Positions 1 to 6,875 are shown, counted from the first letter of the stretch. The stretch: 9,726 nt of DNA from Spirochaetales bacterium (GCA_017632495.1 JAGBRG010000247.1:1-9726), one strand, 5' to 3'. The notes: generated by a model from the letters alone, not told the origin. Translations and numbers: made by a program.

Positions 1-1
1 A

Positions 2-283
2 AGCTTCATTTCAACAATAGCCCTGTCTTTCGGCTATTATGCGCTTTTCAAGGACAACCTCCCCTACATCAGCGTTTTGTACAGAATCCTTCTGGGCGTC
101 TGTGTCAGCATCAGTGCAAACATAGGAGATCTGATTGAAAGTGTCTTCAAGCGCTCTGCCGGAGTAAAAGACTCAGGTAACATCTTCCCTGGCCGCGGAG
201 GAGCATTGGACAGCATGGACTCCGAGATTGCAAGCGCACCTCTGTTTTTCCTGATCTTCAAACTCATCATGGAGGCCATGTGA
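2..283 (+). CDS. cdsA: Phosphatidate cytidylyltransferase (CDP-diglyceride synthase), 3' part only
   Basis: The C-terminal 93 residues of an integral membrane enzyme that makes CDP-diacylglycerol from phosphatidic acid and CTP, the precursor of bacterial phospholipids. The 5' part lies outside the window. The visible part has a hydrophobic stretch (about residues 23-42), then the CdsA family signature: GDLIESVFKR, GVKDSGNIFPGRGG, ALDSMDS, ending in a last membrane helix. The order matches the family, but two usually conserved positions differ: the common PGHGG is PGRGG, and the common LDRxDS is LDSMDS. The acidic residues of the signature are kept, so an active enzyme is likely. Its TGA stop overlaps the GTG start of dxr by 4 nt, so the two genes are translationally coupled. 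The assignment is firm from the signature and the dxr-rseP context. Confidence 0.93.
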   Translation, partial: SFISTIALSFGYYALFKDNLPYISVLYRILLGVCVSISANIGDLIESVFKRSAGVKDSGNIFPGRGGALDSMDSEIASAPLFFLIFKLIMEAM

Positions 284-1389
284 GAACCGTTACAATTCTG
301 GGAATCACAGGAAGCATCGGAAAGACTGCCATAAGGGGCATCAGCGATTTCAAAGACAGCATCAGAATCATTGGCGCATCATGTAACAGCAATGTAGATG
401 AAGCCATAAGAATCTGCAAGGAAAACGACATTCCCAACCTCTGCATAACTTCCGAAAACAAAGACACCATAATAGACGGAATACACATCCATACCACTCT
501 TAGGGGCATGCTGAACAGCGTTCATGCAGATATGGTCTTAAACGGAATTGCAGGCTCGCCGGGTCTTTTGGCCTCTTTTGAGACAATCCATGCAAAAAGC
601 AATCTGGCTCTGGCCAACAAGGAATCCGTTGTCCTTGGCGGAAACCTTCTTTTTCAGGAAGCAGAGCTTTACGGAGTGAAAATCATACCTGTAGACAGCG
701 AGCACAGCGCCATAGACGAGCTGATTTCAGATTGCGGACGCGATAACGTGCAAAGTCTTGTCATCACAGCAAGCGGCGGCCCTTTCCGCGACAGGCCCCT
801 TCAAACCTTGGATGACATCACCCCTCAGATGGCCGCAAACCATCCCACATGGAACATGGGGCCGAAAATCTCCATTGATTCATCCACACTTGCAAACAAG
901 GGCCTTGAGGTCATCGAGGCCCACTATCTCTTCGGCTTTGACAAGGACCACATCGAGGTCGTCATCCACCCGCAGAGCGTCGTCCACTCCATGGTCAGGA
1001 CCCTCAGCGGCCAGGTCTATGCCCAGATGTCCCCTCCCGACATGGTCTTTCCCATCATGCGGGCCCTCCTCTTTCCCAAAGTAGAGCGCCAGGTTGGAAA
1101 GGCCCTGGATTTCACAAAGCTTGATCTCTCTTTCAGGGCCATCGATTTTGTCCGCTTCCCATTTGTGGCCGATGCCTTTGAATGCGTCCGTCTCGAGGGC
1201 TCCTACCCCATTGCCTACAACACGGCCAACGAGGTGGCCGTCGAGCGCTTCAGACAGGGCGATATCAAGTACACACAGATTCACGGAACAGTAAGAGAAG
1301 TCCTGGACAAAGACTGGAACTTCGTCCCCAGGAGTCTTGATGATATCCTTCAGATTAAGGAGAAGGTCATCTCCTTGATGGAGAAATAA
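280..1389 (+). CDS. dxr: 1-deoxy-D-xylulose 5-phosphate reductoisomerase
   Basis: Cytoplasmic enzyme of the MEP pathway. It converts 1-deoxy-D-xylulose 5-phosphate to 2-C-methyl-D-erythritol 4-phosphate with NADPH and a divalent metal, leading to isopentenyl diphosphate. The 369-residue protein starts with a GITGSIG NADPH-binding loop (residues 8-14). It carries PVDSEHSA, with metal ligands D139 and E141, the ASGGPFRD segment (164-171), the flexible loop HPTWNMG (188-194), SSTLANKGLE with the third metal ligand E210, and HPQSVVHSM (230-238). It is slightly shorter than the E. coli enzyme (398). The GTG start at 280 overlaps the cdsA stop and has GGAGG at 271-275. rseP follows after 2 nt. The middle third (about 780-1260) is clearly richer in G+C and in C/G-ending codons than either end of the gene. 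No catalytic residue is missing. Confidence 0.97.
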   Translation: MRTVTILGITGSIGKTAIRGISDFKDSIRIIGASCNSNVDEAIRICKENDIPNLCITSENKDTIIDGIHIHTTLRGMLNSVHADMVLNGIAGSPGLLASFETIHAKSNLALANKESVVLGGNLLFQEAELYGVKIIPVDSEHSAIDELISDCGRDNVQSLVITASGGPFRDRPLQTLDDITPQMAANHPTWNMGPKISIDSSTLANKGLEVIEAHYLFGFDKDHIEVVIHPQSVVHSMVRTLSGQVYAQMSPPDMVFPIMRALLFPKVERQVGKALDFTKLDLSFRAIDFVRFPFVADAFECVRLEGSYPIAYNTANEVAVERFRQGDIKYTQIHGTVREVLDKDWNFVPRSLDDILQIKEKVISLMEK

Positions 1390-1391
1390 TT

Positions 1392-2714
1392 ATGGGACTT
1401 TTCACCTGGTCTGGTCTTGTTTCCGTACTCATAGGATTTTTGGGTATCAGCGTCATGATTATGGTCCACGAGTTTGGCCACATGATGGCAGCCAGAGCCG
1501 CCGGAATTAATGTAGAAGTCCTGAGCTTCGGCTTTGGGCCTGCAATTTACAGATTCAATGGAAAAGAGACTCAGTACGTCATACGTGCAATACCTTTCGG
1601 CGGATCTTGTAAGATGAGCGGCGGCGATGATATTCAGAATGCCATATCACAGAAGAAAAAGAGGATCGAAACCTACGAAGACGGCTCAATATGGTCTGTT
1701 AGCCCTCTAAAAAGAATCTTCGCATATGCAGCAGGCCCACTTGCCAACATCCTCTTTGCCTTTCTGTGCTATGCCCTTCTTATGACAATCCCCACTAGCG
1801 TTGCCACATACCCGCCCAAGGTGGTTCTCTCAAGCGACTACCCTACGCTGTTTAAGGTAGAAAGCACCGCAGCCTCCGAAGCCGGAATGAAGACAGGAGA
1901 CACAATTCTCTCAATCGAGGGAAAAGAGGTTTCAAACTACACGGAAATCCAAAAAATCCTTGCAGAGTATAAAGATAATGAAGATGTGACCATAGTAACC
2001 AAACGTGGGTCATTTGTCCTTCATCCCAAAAACGGAGTTTTCGGCTTTGTCCCGTTTCAGGAGCCCGTTGTAGGTCATGTTGATTCAGGAACGCCTGAAA
2101 AGCATGCAGGCTTAAAGAGCGGCGATGTAATAACAGCGATCAACGGAAAGCTTGTAAACAACATGATGGATCTTCTTGAGGCCTCTTATGACAGCGACCA
2201 AATCAGCATGACAGTCCTCAGAAAAGGAAAGCCTGTGAACTTGGAATTTGAGAATCCCGGAACAGGCTTGAACTTCACACTGCGTGAGCAGACAGTCCGA
2301 ATTCCAGGCATGAACTTCTTTAAGGCCCTGTGGGCATCGGGGCGTGCCTGTTTTTCCAACTTCAGACAGTCAATAGTATCGCTTTTGAACGTAATCAGGG
2401 GCAAATCCGATGCAGGAGAGACCTTAGGAGGAACTCTTGCAGCATCCCAGAGCATAGGAATGCTTACCACAAGCGGTTTTGCCCATGGCTTTAACAGCGG
2501 AATCAGGATTGTCCTCTTTTTGCTGGCAAGCGTCAGTATCTCACTTGCTGTTGCAAACCTTCTTCCAATTCCGGCTTTGGACGGAGGCCTGATTCTGGTA
2601 AGCCTTGCAGAGCTTGTGACAGGACGCACGTTCCACCCGAGGGTGTACGTGACACTTCAGATTGCTGGAACTGTCATGATTATTGCAGCTCTAATCGCGC
2701 TGTCATTTGTCTGA
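1392..2714 (+). CDS. rseP: Site-2 family intramembrane zinc metalloprotease (M50B)
   Basis: Membrane-embedded protease of the RseP/S2P family, which cuts transmembrane substrates such as anti-sigma factors or leftover signal peptides. The substrate here is not known. The 440-residue protein has the zinc motif HEFGH (H26, E27, H30) inside the first membrane helix and a GPLANI motif (115-120) in the second. Two periplasmic PDZ domains follow, with the loops AGMKTGD (164-170) and AGLKSGD (239-245). The last part holds membrane helices with LLPIPALDGG (390-399), whose D397 is the third zinc ligand. All catalytic residues are present and the length fits the family. The ATG follows the dxr stop by 2 nt, with GGAG at 1380-1383, so it shares the cdsA-dxr transcript. 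The stop codon lies 6 bp from the stop of the convergent dnaB. Confidence 0.95.
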   Translation: MGLFTWSGLVSVLIGFLGISVMIMVHEFGHMMAARAAGINVEVLSFGFGPAIYRFNGKETQYVIRAIPFGGSCKMSGGDDIQNAISQKKKRIETYEDGSIWSVSPLKRIFAYAAGPLANILFAFLCYALLMTIPTSVATYPPKVVLSSDYPTLFKVESTAASEAGMKTGDTILSIEGKEVSNYTEIQKILAEYKDNEDVTIVTKRGSFVLHPKNGVFGFVPFQEPVVGHVDSGTPEKHAGLKSGDVITAINGKLVNNMMDLLEASYDSDQISMTVLRKGKPVNLEFENPGTGLNFTLREQTVRIPGMNFFKALWASGRACFSNFRQSIVSLLNVIRGKSDAGETLGGTLAASQSIGMLTTSGFAHGFNSGIRIVLFLLASVSISLAVANLLPIPALDGGLILVSLAELVTGRTFHPRVYVTLQIAGTVMIIAALIALSFV

Positions 2715-2720
2715 CGAAAA

Positions 2721-4118
2721 TCAGAATTTCTCAATATCCCTGAAGCAGACGTAGTCGGAGACAAAGAGCATATTGAAGGCTCCGGTACTTCCGTTTCTCT
2801 GCTTGGCAATGATAATCTTGAGCTTTCTTCCCTTCATCTGGACAGGAACTTCCTCAGCTTCCTGATCGTCTTCATCGTACTGGGCAATCTTTCCGTCCTC
2901 TCCGATACGCCTTGAAGGGTCATCCAGAAGAATGACAAGGTCGGCATCCTGCTCGATGGAGCCGGAGTCTCTGAGGTCCGCAAGAATAGGAGGTCTGTCC
3001 TTACCGCCTTCTCTGTTGACCTGACAAAGACAGATGACAGGAACACTTAGCTCACGAGCCAACTGCTTAAGTGATCTGGAAATAGCTGAAACCTGCTCAT
3101 GACGCGGCATTGTGGAAGGGCCTTCATAGTTTACAAGACCGATATAGTCAATGAAAATCGCCTTGACCCCGTCCTCTCTGACCATGCGCCTTGCCTGGGA
3201 TCTGATTTCCAGAAGCTTGATGTTCGGAGTATCCTGAATCAGGAGGTTGCCTGCATTGTCATAAAGGGCATCTGCTGTGGTCATCATGCGGTTGTTGGTC
3301 TCATCATCGAGCTTGCCGTTTCTAAGGCTCATAAGATTGATCTGACCCTTGTTTGCAATAACACGCTCAATAAGAGAAGCTCCGCTCATTTCCAATGAGA
3401 AGAACCCAATCGGCATCGGGTGCTTTCCAAATGCGATGTTTACGGCAATTGAAAGAGCAAAGGCCGTCTTTCCGACTGAAGGACGGGCTGCGATAATGAT
3501 AAGATCACTTGGCTTGAAGCCTCCGATGTATTTGTCCAATGAGCTGAAACCGGAAGAGACTCCCACATCCTTTTTTCCTGCCTGAATGTCATGGACATTG
3601 TCAACGACAGTTGAGATGAGGCTGCTTGCATCCTCGTAGTTTCCGGTATCGGCATTTCTTCCCAATGCTGTGATGCGCTGATCAAGCTCGTCTATGGACT
3701 GATGGACATCCGAAGTATCATCAAAGGCCTTGTCCCCTATCCTGATGGAAAGCTCCAGAAGCTGGCGCTTTAATGAGGTCTCCTTGATGATCTCGGCATA
3801 GAAGCTTGCGTTGGTTGATGTGGGCACACGGTCGGTAAGGCTTGCGATGTACGCTGCCCCTCCTGCTTCTGCAAGAGTGCCCTTCTGCATCATGTACTGG
3901 GTCAGGGAGACAAGGTCTATGGCAAGACTCGGCTTGTCGTTTCTGAGCCCGACAAGGCCGTTCCAGATGAGCTGATGTCCTCTCTGATAGAAGTCCTCTG
4001 TCTTGAGCACACTCTGGACCTCTTCCAGTGCCCTGTTGCGCAGCAGGATGGAACCGAGAAGAGCAACTTCGGCATCATCATTGTGTGGAGGTATTCTTCC
4101 TATCTGGTTCTCAGCCAT
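2721..4118 (-). CDS. dnaB: Replicative DNA helicase DnaB
   Basis: Hexameric ATP-driven helicase that unwinds DNA at the replication fork and recruits primase. The 465-residue form starts at MAENQIGRIPPHNDDAE. An upstream in-frame ATG at 4181 would add 21 residues, but it would translate through the rplI terminator hairpin and has no ribosome site, whereas the ATG at 4116-4118 has GGGAG 6 nt before it. The N-terminal DnaB domain covers about residues 10-110. The RecA-type ATPase domain has Walker A ARPSVGKT (211-218), Walker B IFIDYIG (321-327), the SLEM segment (241-244), DLRDSGSIEQDAD (381-393) and KQRNGSTG with the likely arginine finger near residue 441. Between DLVILLDD and IIIAKQRNG there is an acidic stretch (DEDDQEAEE) that makes this loop roughly 15-20 residues longer than in E. 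coli DnaB. It is the last gene of the ribosomal protein operon, behind a terminator. Confidence 0.97.
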   Translation of the reverse strand: MAENQIGRIPPHNDDAEVALLGSILLRNRALEEVQSVLKTEDFYQRGHQLIWNGLVGLRNDKPSLAIDLVSLTQYMMQKGTLAEAGGAAYIASLTDRVPTSTNASFYAEIIKETSLKRQLLELSIRIGDKAFDDTSDVHQSIDELDQRITALGRNADTGNYEDASSLISTVVDNVHDIQAGKKDVGVSSGFSSLDKYIGGFKPSDLIIIAARPSVGKTAFALSIAVNIAFGKHPMPIGFFSLEMSGASLIERVIANKGQINLMSLRNGKLDDETNNRMMTTADALYDNAGNLLIQDTPNIKLLEIRSQARRMVREDGVKAIFIDYIGLVNYEGPSTMPRHEQVSAISRSLKQLARELSVPVICLCQVNREGGKDRPPILADLRDSGSIEQDADLVILLDDPSRRIGEDGKIAQYDEDDQEAEEVPVQMKGRKLKIIIAKQRNGSTGAFNMLFVSDYVCFRDIEKF

Positions 4119-4124
4119 TTTTAT

Positions 4125-4129
4125 CTCCC
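4125..4129 (-). promoter_or_regulatory. Ribosome binding site that fixes the dnaB start
   Basis: GGGAG on the minus strand, 6 nt before the ATG at 4116-4118. No comparable site precedes the in-frame ATG at 4179-4181. A short inverted repeat, GACTC-TCT-GAGTC (4130-4142), lies directly upstream of it and could fold in the dnaB leader. Confidence 0.75.
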
Positions 4130-4141
4130 GACTCTCTGAGT

Positions 4142-4169
4142 CAAAAACAGCTCGCGATTGCGAGCTGTT
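4142..4169 (-). terminator. Intrinsic terminator after rplI
   Basis: A perfect 10-bp stem, AACAGCTCGC (4146-4155) and GCGAGCTGTT (4160-4169), with a 4-nt loop. On the minus strand it is followed by a T-run that continues to 4143, which is a classic Rho-independent terminator. It lies 38 bp past the rplI stop and 24 bp before the dnaB start. dnaB therefore needs read-through past it or a promoter of its own. An extended -10-like TGGTACAAT (minus strand, about 4172-4180) lies just upstream of the hairpin. Confidence 0.85.
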
Positions 4170-4206
4170 CCATTGTACCACAAATCTTACGATTTTTGGT
4201 TACCAA

Positions 4207-4794
4207 TTAGTTCTGAACTTCCTCTGCTGCGGGAGCCTCTGCTTCTGCAGGAGCTTCTGCCTTTTCCTCTGCCTCAGCAGCCTTTGCAGCTTCAGCCTCG
4301 GCATCCTTTGCAGCCTTGGCAGCAGCGCGCTCAGCAGCCTTCTGCTCAGCTTCGCTTACGACATCAAGCTTGATGACGGATGACTCGTTCTCATAGAGAT
4401 GGATTCTTGCTGAATACATACCGACCTGCTTGATGGTATGTGAAGCAACCTCGATTCTCTTGCGCTCGATCTCGAATCCGAGCTTTGCAAGCTCTTCCTG
4501 GATCATCAGGGAAGTGACGGATCCGAAAAGTCTTCCGGACTCACTTGCTGAGACCACGAGCTTGAGTGTGATGTTGTCCAGCTTCTCCTTGAGGGATGCT
4601 GAAGCCTCACGCTTAGCTACCTTTCTCTTCTCAATAGCAGCTGCTCTGCTCTTGAAAATGGACAGATTCTCGTTGTTGTACAGTACCGCAGCACCAGTTG
4701 GCAACAGATAGTTACGAGCATAGCCATCCTTGACCACACAGACATCTCCCTCTTCTCCGAGGTTAGGTACGTCCTGATTAAGAATAATTTTCAT
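4207..4794 (-). CDS. rplI: Large-subunit ribosomal protein bL9 with an Ala/Glu-rich C-terminal tail
   Basis: Protein of the 50S subunit that binds 23S rRNA near the L1 stalk. The start is MKIILNQDVPNLGEEGD, with the L9 signature KDGYARNYLLPTGAA (22-36), the long linking helix (about 42-75) and the C-terminal rRNA-binding domain (about 76-147). The ATG at 4792-4794 is chosen because AAGGAG (4802-4807) lies 7 nt before it; the ATG two codons upstream is only 1 nt from that site. Residues 148-195 form a tail made almost only of Ala, Glu and Lys, with some Pro near the end. It is absent from the usual L9 of about 150 residues and probably extended or helical and flexible. The gene is followed by a strong terminator and preceded by the DUF2232 gene with a 35-nt gap. 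Confidence 0.96.
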   Translation of the reverse strand: MKIILNQDVPNLGEEGDVCVVKDGYARNYLLPTGAAVLYNNENLSIFKSRAAAIEKRKVAKREASASLKEKLDNITLKLVVSASESGRLFGSVTSLMIQEELAKLGFEIERKRIEVASHTIKQVGMYSARIHLYENESSVIKLDVVSEAEQKAAERAAAKAAKDAEAEAAKAAEAEEKAEAPAEAEAPAAEEVQN

Positions 4795-4801
4795 ATTCAT
4801 A

Positions 4802-4807
4802 CTCCTT
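4802..4807 (-). promoter_or_regulatory. Ribosome binding site that fixes the rplI start
   Basis: AAGGAG on the minus strand. It lies 7 nt from the ATG at 4792-4794 but only 1 nt from the ATG at 4798-4800, so the downstream ATG, which also gives the usual L9 N-terminus MKIIL, is the real start. Confidence 0.75.
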
Positions 4808-4829
4808 AAAAAAGTATTGTTTTTCTAAT

Positions 4830-5759
4830 TCATCTGAACTTGATCCACGTCTCCAGCACTCCCAGAAGCGGAAGAGCCACAGCCGCGGCAATGTTCAGAA
4901 ACGGTATGAAGCAGACCAGAACTACGGTGAACACAATGCGTCCGGCCGTAATTGCCGCTGTTCTCCTGCGGGCGAATGCCACCAGAATGGAGACACCCAC
5001 GATGAAGTAAAGAACTGTCATCGTAAGGGCCAGATTCCATGCCAGAACAAGTGCCCATGACGGAATGCCCGAAACCAGTCTGAAGACCAGTGCGCATGCC
5101 CAAGAAGCGAATAGAATCCAGACATAAGAGTCAGGAAGCTTCATGTTCGCAAAATCATACTGCCAGTCTTCATCAAAGCGGTTCAGATTCACATCCGAAA
5201 TCACAATCGGAAGCGCCAGAAGCAAAACTGCAATCGGGGCAAACACCAGAGCCATGGAATTAACCACACCCTTTATCATCGGTGTCAGGTCCACAGACAG
5301 CATATCCGACGGGAACATGTACATCACATTCTCTATCAGAACCTCTCTGATTTTCAGAGAAGCATCGCCTGCGAAGTAGATTCCCAGCGCAACTCCCATT
5401 AAGAAAACAGGAATGCAGGCCCAGAAGAACTTACGCATGGACGAACTGCTGTAGTCAGCTCCTACTGCCCAGACGGCAGAACCGATTGTGAAACATGACG
5501 GGAGATAAAGGCTGACTAAAAGTGCCGGCCAGTATTCCGTATTCAGAAGCACACGGTTCTGGATCACCGTCCAGATCACAGTTCCGACCAAAATAGCGCA
5601 GAAAGCACCGATTTTGACCGATTTCTGCTTCAATCTCGGGCAGACCATAAGGACAGGGACAGTCATTATCGCCGATCCCAGCGAAAGCCTGGACAACACA
5701 ATGCCCAGAATCACCGAGAAAATCAGGTTCCTAAGCGCGTCCCTATCCGTCTGCTCCAT
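4830..5759 (-). CDS. DUF2232 (YybS-like) multi-pass membrane protein
   Basis: A 309-residue integral membrane protein with about eight predicted hydrophobic segments (near residues 12-38, 49-66, 78-99, 110-130, 164-187, 213-232, 236-262 and 273-302). It ends in the motif ALPLLGVLETWIKFR, which resembles the C-terminal signature of the DUF2232 family. No enzyme motif is visible. Members of this family commonly sit between rpsR and rplI, as here; their function is not established, and the position suggests a housekeeping role rather than transport of a special nutrient. The start lies 7 nt after the rpsR stop, with GAGG overlapping that stop as ribosome site, so it is translated from the ribosomal protein transcript. 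The family call rests on topology, C-terminal motif and synteny, not on a database search. Confidence 0.75.
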   Translation of the reverse strand: MEQTDRDALRNLIFSVILGIVLSRLSLGSAIMTVPVLMVCPRLKQKSVKIGAFCAILVGTVIWTVIQNRVLLNTEYWPALLVSLYLPSCFTIGSAVWAVGADYSSSSMRKFFWACIPVFLMGVALGIYFAGDASLKIREVLIENVMYMFPSDMLSVDLTPMIKGVVNSMALVFAPIAVLLLALPIVISDVNLNRFDEDWQYDFANMKLPDSYVWILFASWACALVFRLVSGIPSWALVLAWNLALTMTVLYFIVGVSILVAFARRRTAAITAGRIVFTVVLVCFIPFLNIAAAVALPLLGVLETWIKFR

Positions 5760-5766
5760 TTAAGCC

Positions 5767-6054
5767 TCACTGCTTGTCAAACGGCAGATATGCAAGAACT
5801 CTGGCTCTCTTGATCTCCTGTGTCAGAGCTCTCTGATGCTTTGCACAAGTTCCTGTGATGCGGGCAGGAAGAATCTTGCCGCGCTCTGTTATGCAGCGTC
5901 TGAGCATATCAGGATTCTTGTAATCCGGCTCAATCTTCTGTGCGCAGAATTTGCAGACCTTCTTCTTGAAAGTGGTGCGCTTTCCGCCCATCTTCTTATC
6001 TCTGAAGCTACCAGCTTCAACGTTCATGTTCTCTTTTTCTTCATGCATTGGCAT
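5767..6054 (-). CDS. rpsR: Small-subunit ribosomal protein bS18
   Basis: Protein of the 30S platform that pairs with S6. The 95-residue sequence has an N-terminal extension of about 20-25 residues (MPMHEEKENMNVEAG...), then the S18 core: VCKFCAQK (33-40), YKNPDMLRRC (45-54), ERGKILPARITGTCAKHQR (57-75) and IKRARVLAYLPF. Four cysteines (34, 37, 54, 70) are placed as in the zinc-binding type of S18. The first ATG is used because AGGAG (6064-6068) lies 9 nt upstream; the ATG two codons later is 15 nt away. It sits 19 nt after ssb and 7 nt before the DUF2232 gene. Confidence 0.97.
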   Translation of the reverse strand: MPMHEEKENMNVEAGSFRDKKMGGKRTTFKKKVCKFCAQKIEPDYKNPDMLRRCITERGKILPARITGTCAKHQRALTQEIKRARVLAYLPFDKQ

Positions 6055-6073
6055 TGATTATTTCTCCTATAAA

Positions 6074-6511
6074 TCAAAACGGGATATCATCACCGTCGTC
6101 GAATGCCTCCGGACCAGTCATGTCTGGGACATTCTTTGCGTCAGAGCGTGATGGTGCTGCTGAAGGAGCAGCTGCGCCCTGTGTTCCACCACCGAGAAGC
6201 TGGACATTGTTGGCAACAACCTCAACCTTTGAATTGGTCTTTCCATCCTGCTCCCAGCGGTTCTGTCTGAGCTCTCCCTCGATGGAGACCTGACGACCCT
6301 TCTGGAGATAGGGATTGAGCGTTTCAGCTGATCTGCCCCAAAGAACAACGTCAAAGTAGCTCACTTCGTCTTCCCATCTGTCTCCAGTCCTCTTTCTTCT
6401 GTTGACTGCTATTGAGAAGCGGCATACTGAGGTACCCTGCGGTGTTGATTTGAGCTCACAGTCACGTGTGAGACGTCCTACCAATACGACAACATTGATG
6501 TCTACTGCCAT
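6074..6511 (-). CDS. ssb: Single-stranded DNA-binding protein SSB
   Basis: Protects single-stranded DNA during replication, recombination and repair and recruits partner proteins through its tail. The 145-residue protein has an OB fold (about 4-106) with NVVVLVGRLTRDCELK, FSIAVNRR, VVLWGRSAETLNPYLQKG and VSIEGELRQNRW. A short Gly/Ala/Pro/Ser linker follows, then the acidic tip FDDGDDIPF, the canonical partner-binding end. The length is a little below E. coli SSB (178), because the linker is short. GGGGAG precedes the ATG by about 6 nt. It sits between rpsF and rpsR, the usual place in bacteria, which couples its supply to ribosome genes. Confidence 0.97.
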   Translation of the reverse strand: MAVDINVVVLVGRLTRDCELKSTPQGTSVCRFSIAVNRRKRTGDRWEDEVSYFDVVLWGRSAETLNPYLQKGRQVSIEGELRQNRWEQDGKTNSKVEVVANNVQLLGGGTQGAAAPSAAPSRSDAKNVPDMTGPEAFDDGDDIPF

Positions 6512-6539
6512 GTTTCACTCCCCTGTAAAATACGTGGTC

Positions 6540-6815
6540 TTACTTCGCTACAAACAAGTGCTTGAGGATTTCTCCCTGCAGCAGGAACTCTTTGGCCATA
6601 GCGTTGATGCTCTGAGGATCAGCCTCGAGCTCAAGGTAGTAATAGTGGCCTTTGTCCTGTTTCTTGATTGTATAGGCGAGATTCTTTACGCCCATGTCTT
6701 CCTGCTTGGCGATTGTTGCGCCGGCATCTGCTAATGCTTTGGACACGAATTCCATGCCCTTTGCTGTCTTCTCTTCGTTTGCGTCGAAGATGACAGTGAA
6801 CTCATAATTTCTCAT
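6540..6815 (-). CDS. rpsF: Small-subunit ribosomal protein bS6
   Basis: Protein of the 30S platform and partner of S18. The 91-residue sequence opens with MRNYEFTVIFDAN and shows the S6 core: GVKNLAYTIKKQDKGHYYYLELEADP (residues 42-67), which is the usual strand-turn-strand carrying the conserved lysines and tyrosines, and an ending GEILKHLFV. There is no acidic tail. GGAGG (6821-6825) lies 5 nt before the ATG. This is the first gene of the minus-strand operon. Its leader, from a start near 6869, holds a perfect 7-bp hairpin and may be the place where an S6-S18 complex controls the operon, as known in other bacteria; that part is inference. Confidence 0.97.
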   Translation of the reverse strand: MRNYEFTVIFDANEEKTAKGMEFVSKALADAGATIAKQEDMGVKNLAYTIKKQDKGHYYYLELEADPQSINAMAKEFLLQGEILKHLFVAK

Positions 6816-6842
6816 GGGTTCCTCCTTACGGACTTAAAATAG

Positions 6843-6859
6843 ATCCATCAACGATGGAT
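6843..6859 (-). promoter_or_regulatory. Hairpin in the rpsF leader
   Basis: A perfect inverted repeat, ATCCATC-AAC-GATGGAT, with 7 bp and a 3-nt loop. It lies between the predicted transcription start and the ribosome site of rpsF. It could belong to an autoregulatory leader. I could not fit the published S6:S18 leader consensus with certainty, although a CCG is present just before the Shine-Dalgarno (minus strand, 6829-6831). Confidence 0.5.
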
Positions 6860-6875
6860 AAAGAGGCTCTTGTAG

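Noticed and set aside
880..1284. 134-residue minus-strand frame inside dxr
   Set aside because: It is a shadow of the GC-rich core of dxr; dxr has all its conserved motifs in the other frame.
2186..2629. 147-residue minus-strand frame inside rseP
   Set aside because: It covers the conserved rseP C-terminal part, lacks a ribosome site and shows no family motif.
4130..4181. In-frame upstream start of dnaB
   Set aside because: It would translate through the rplI terminator hairpin and adds residues unlike any DnaB N-terminus; the downstream ATG has a good ribosome site.
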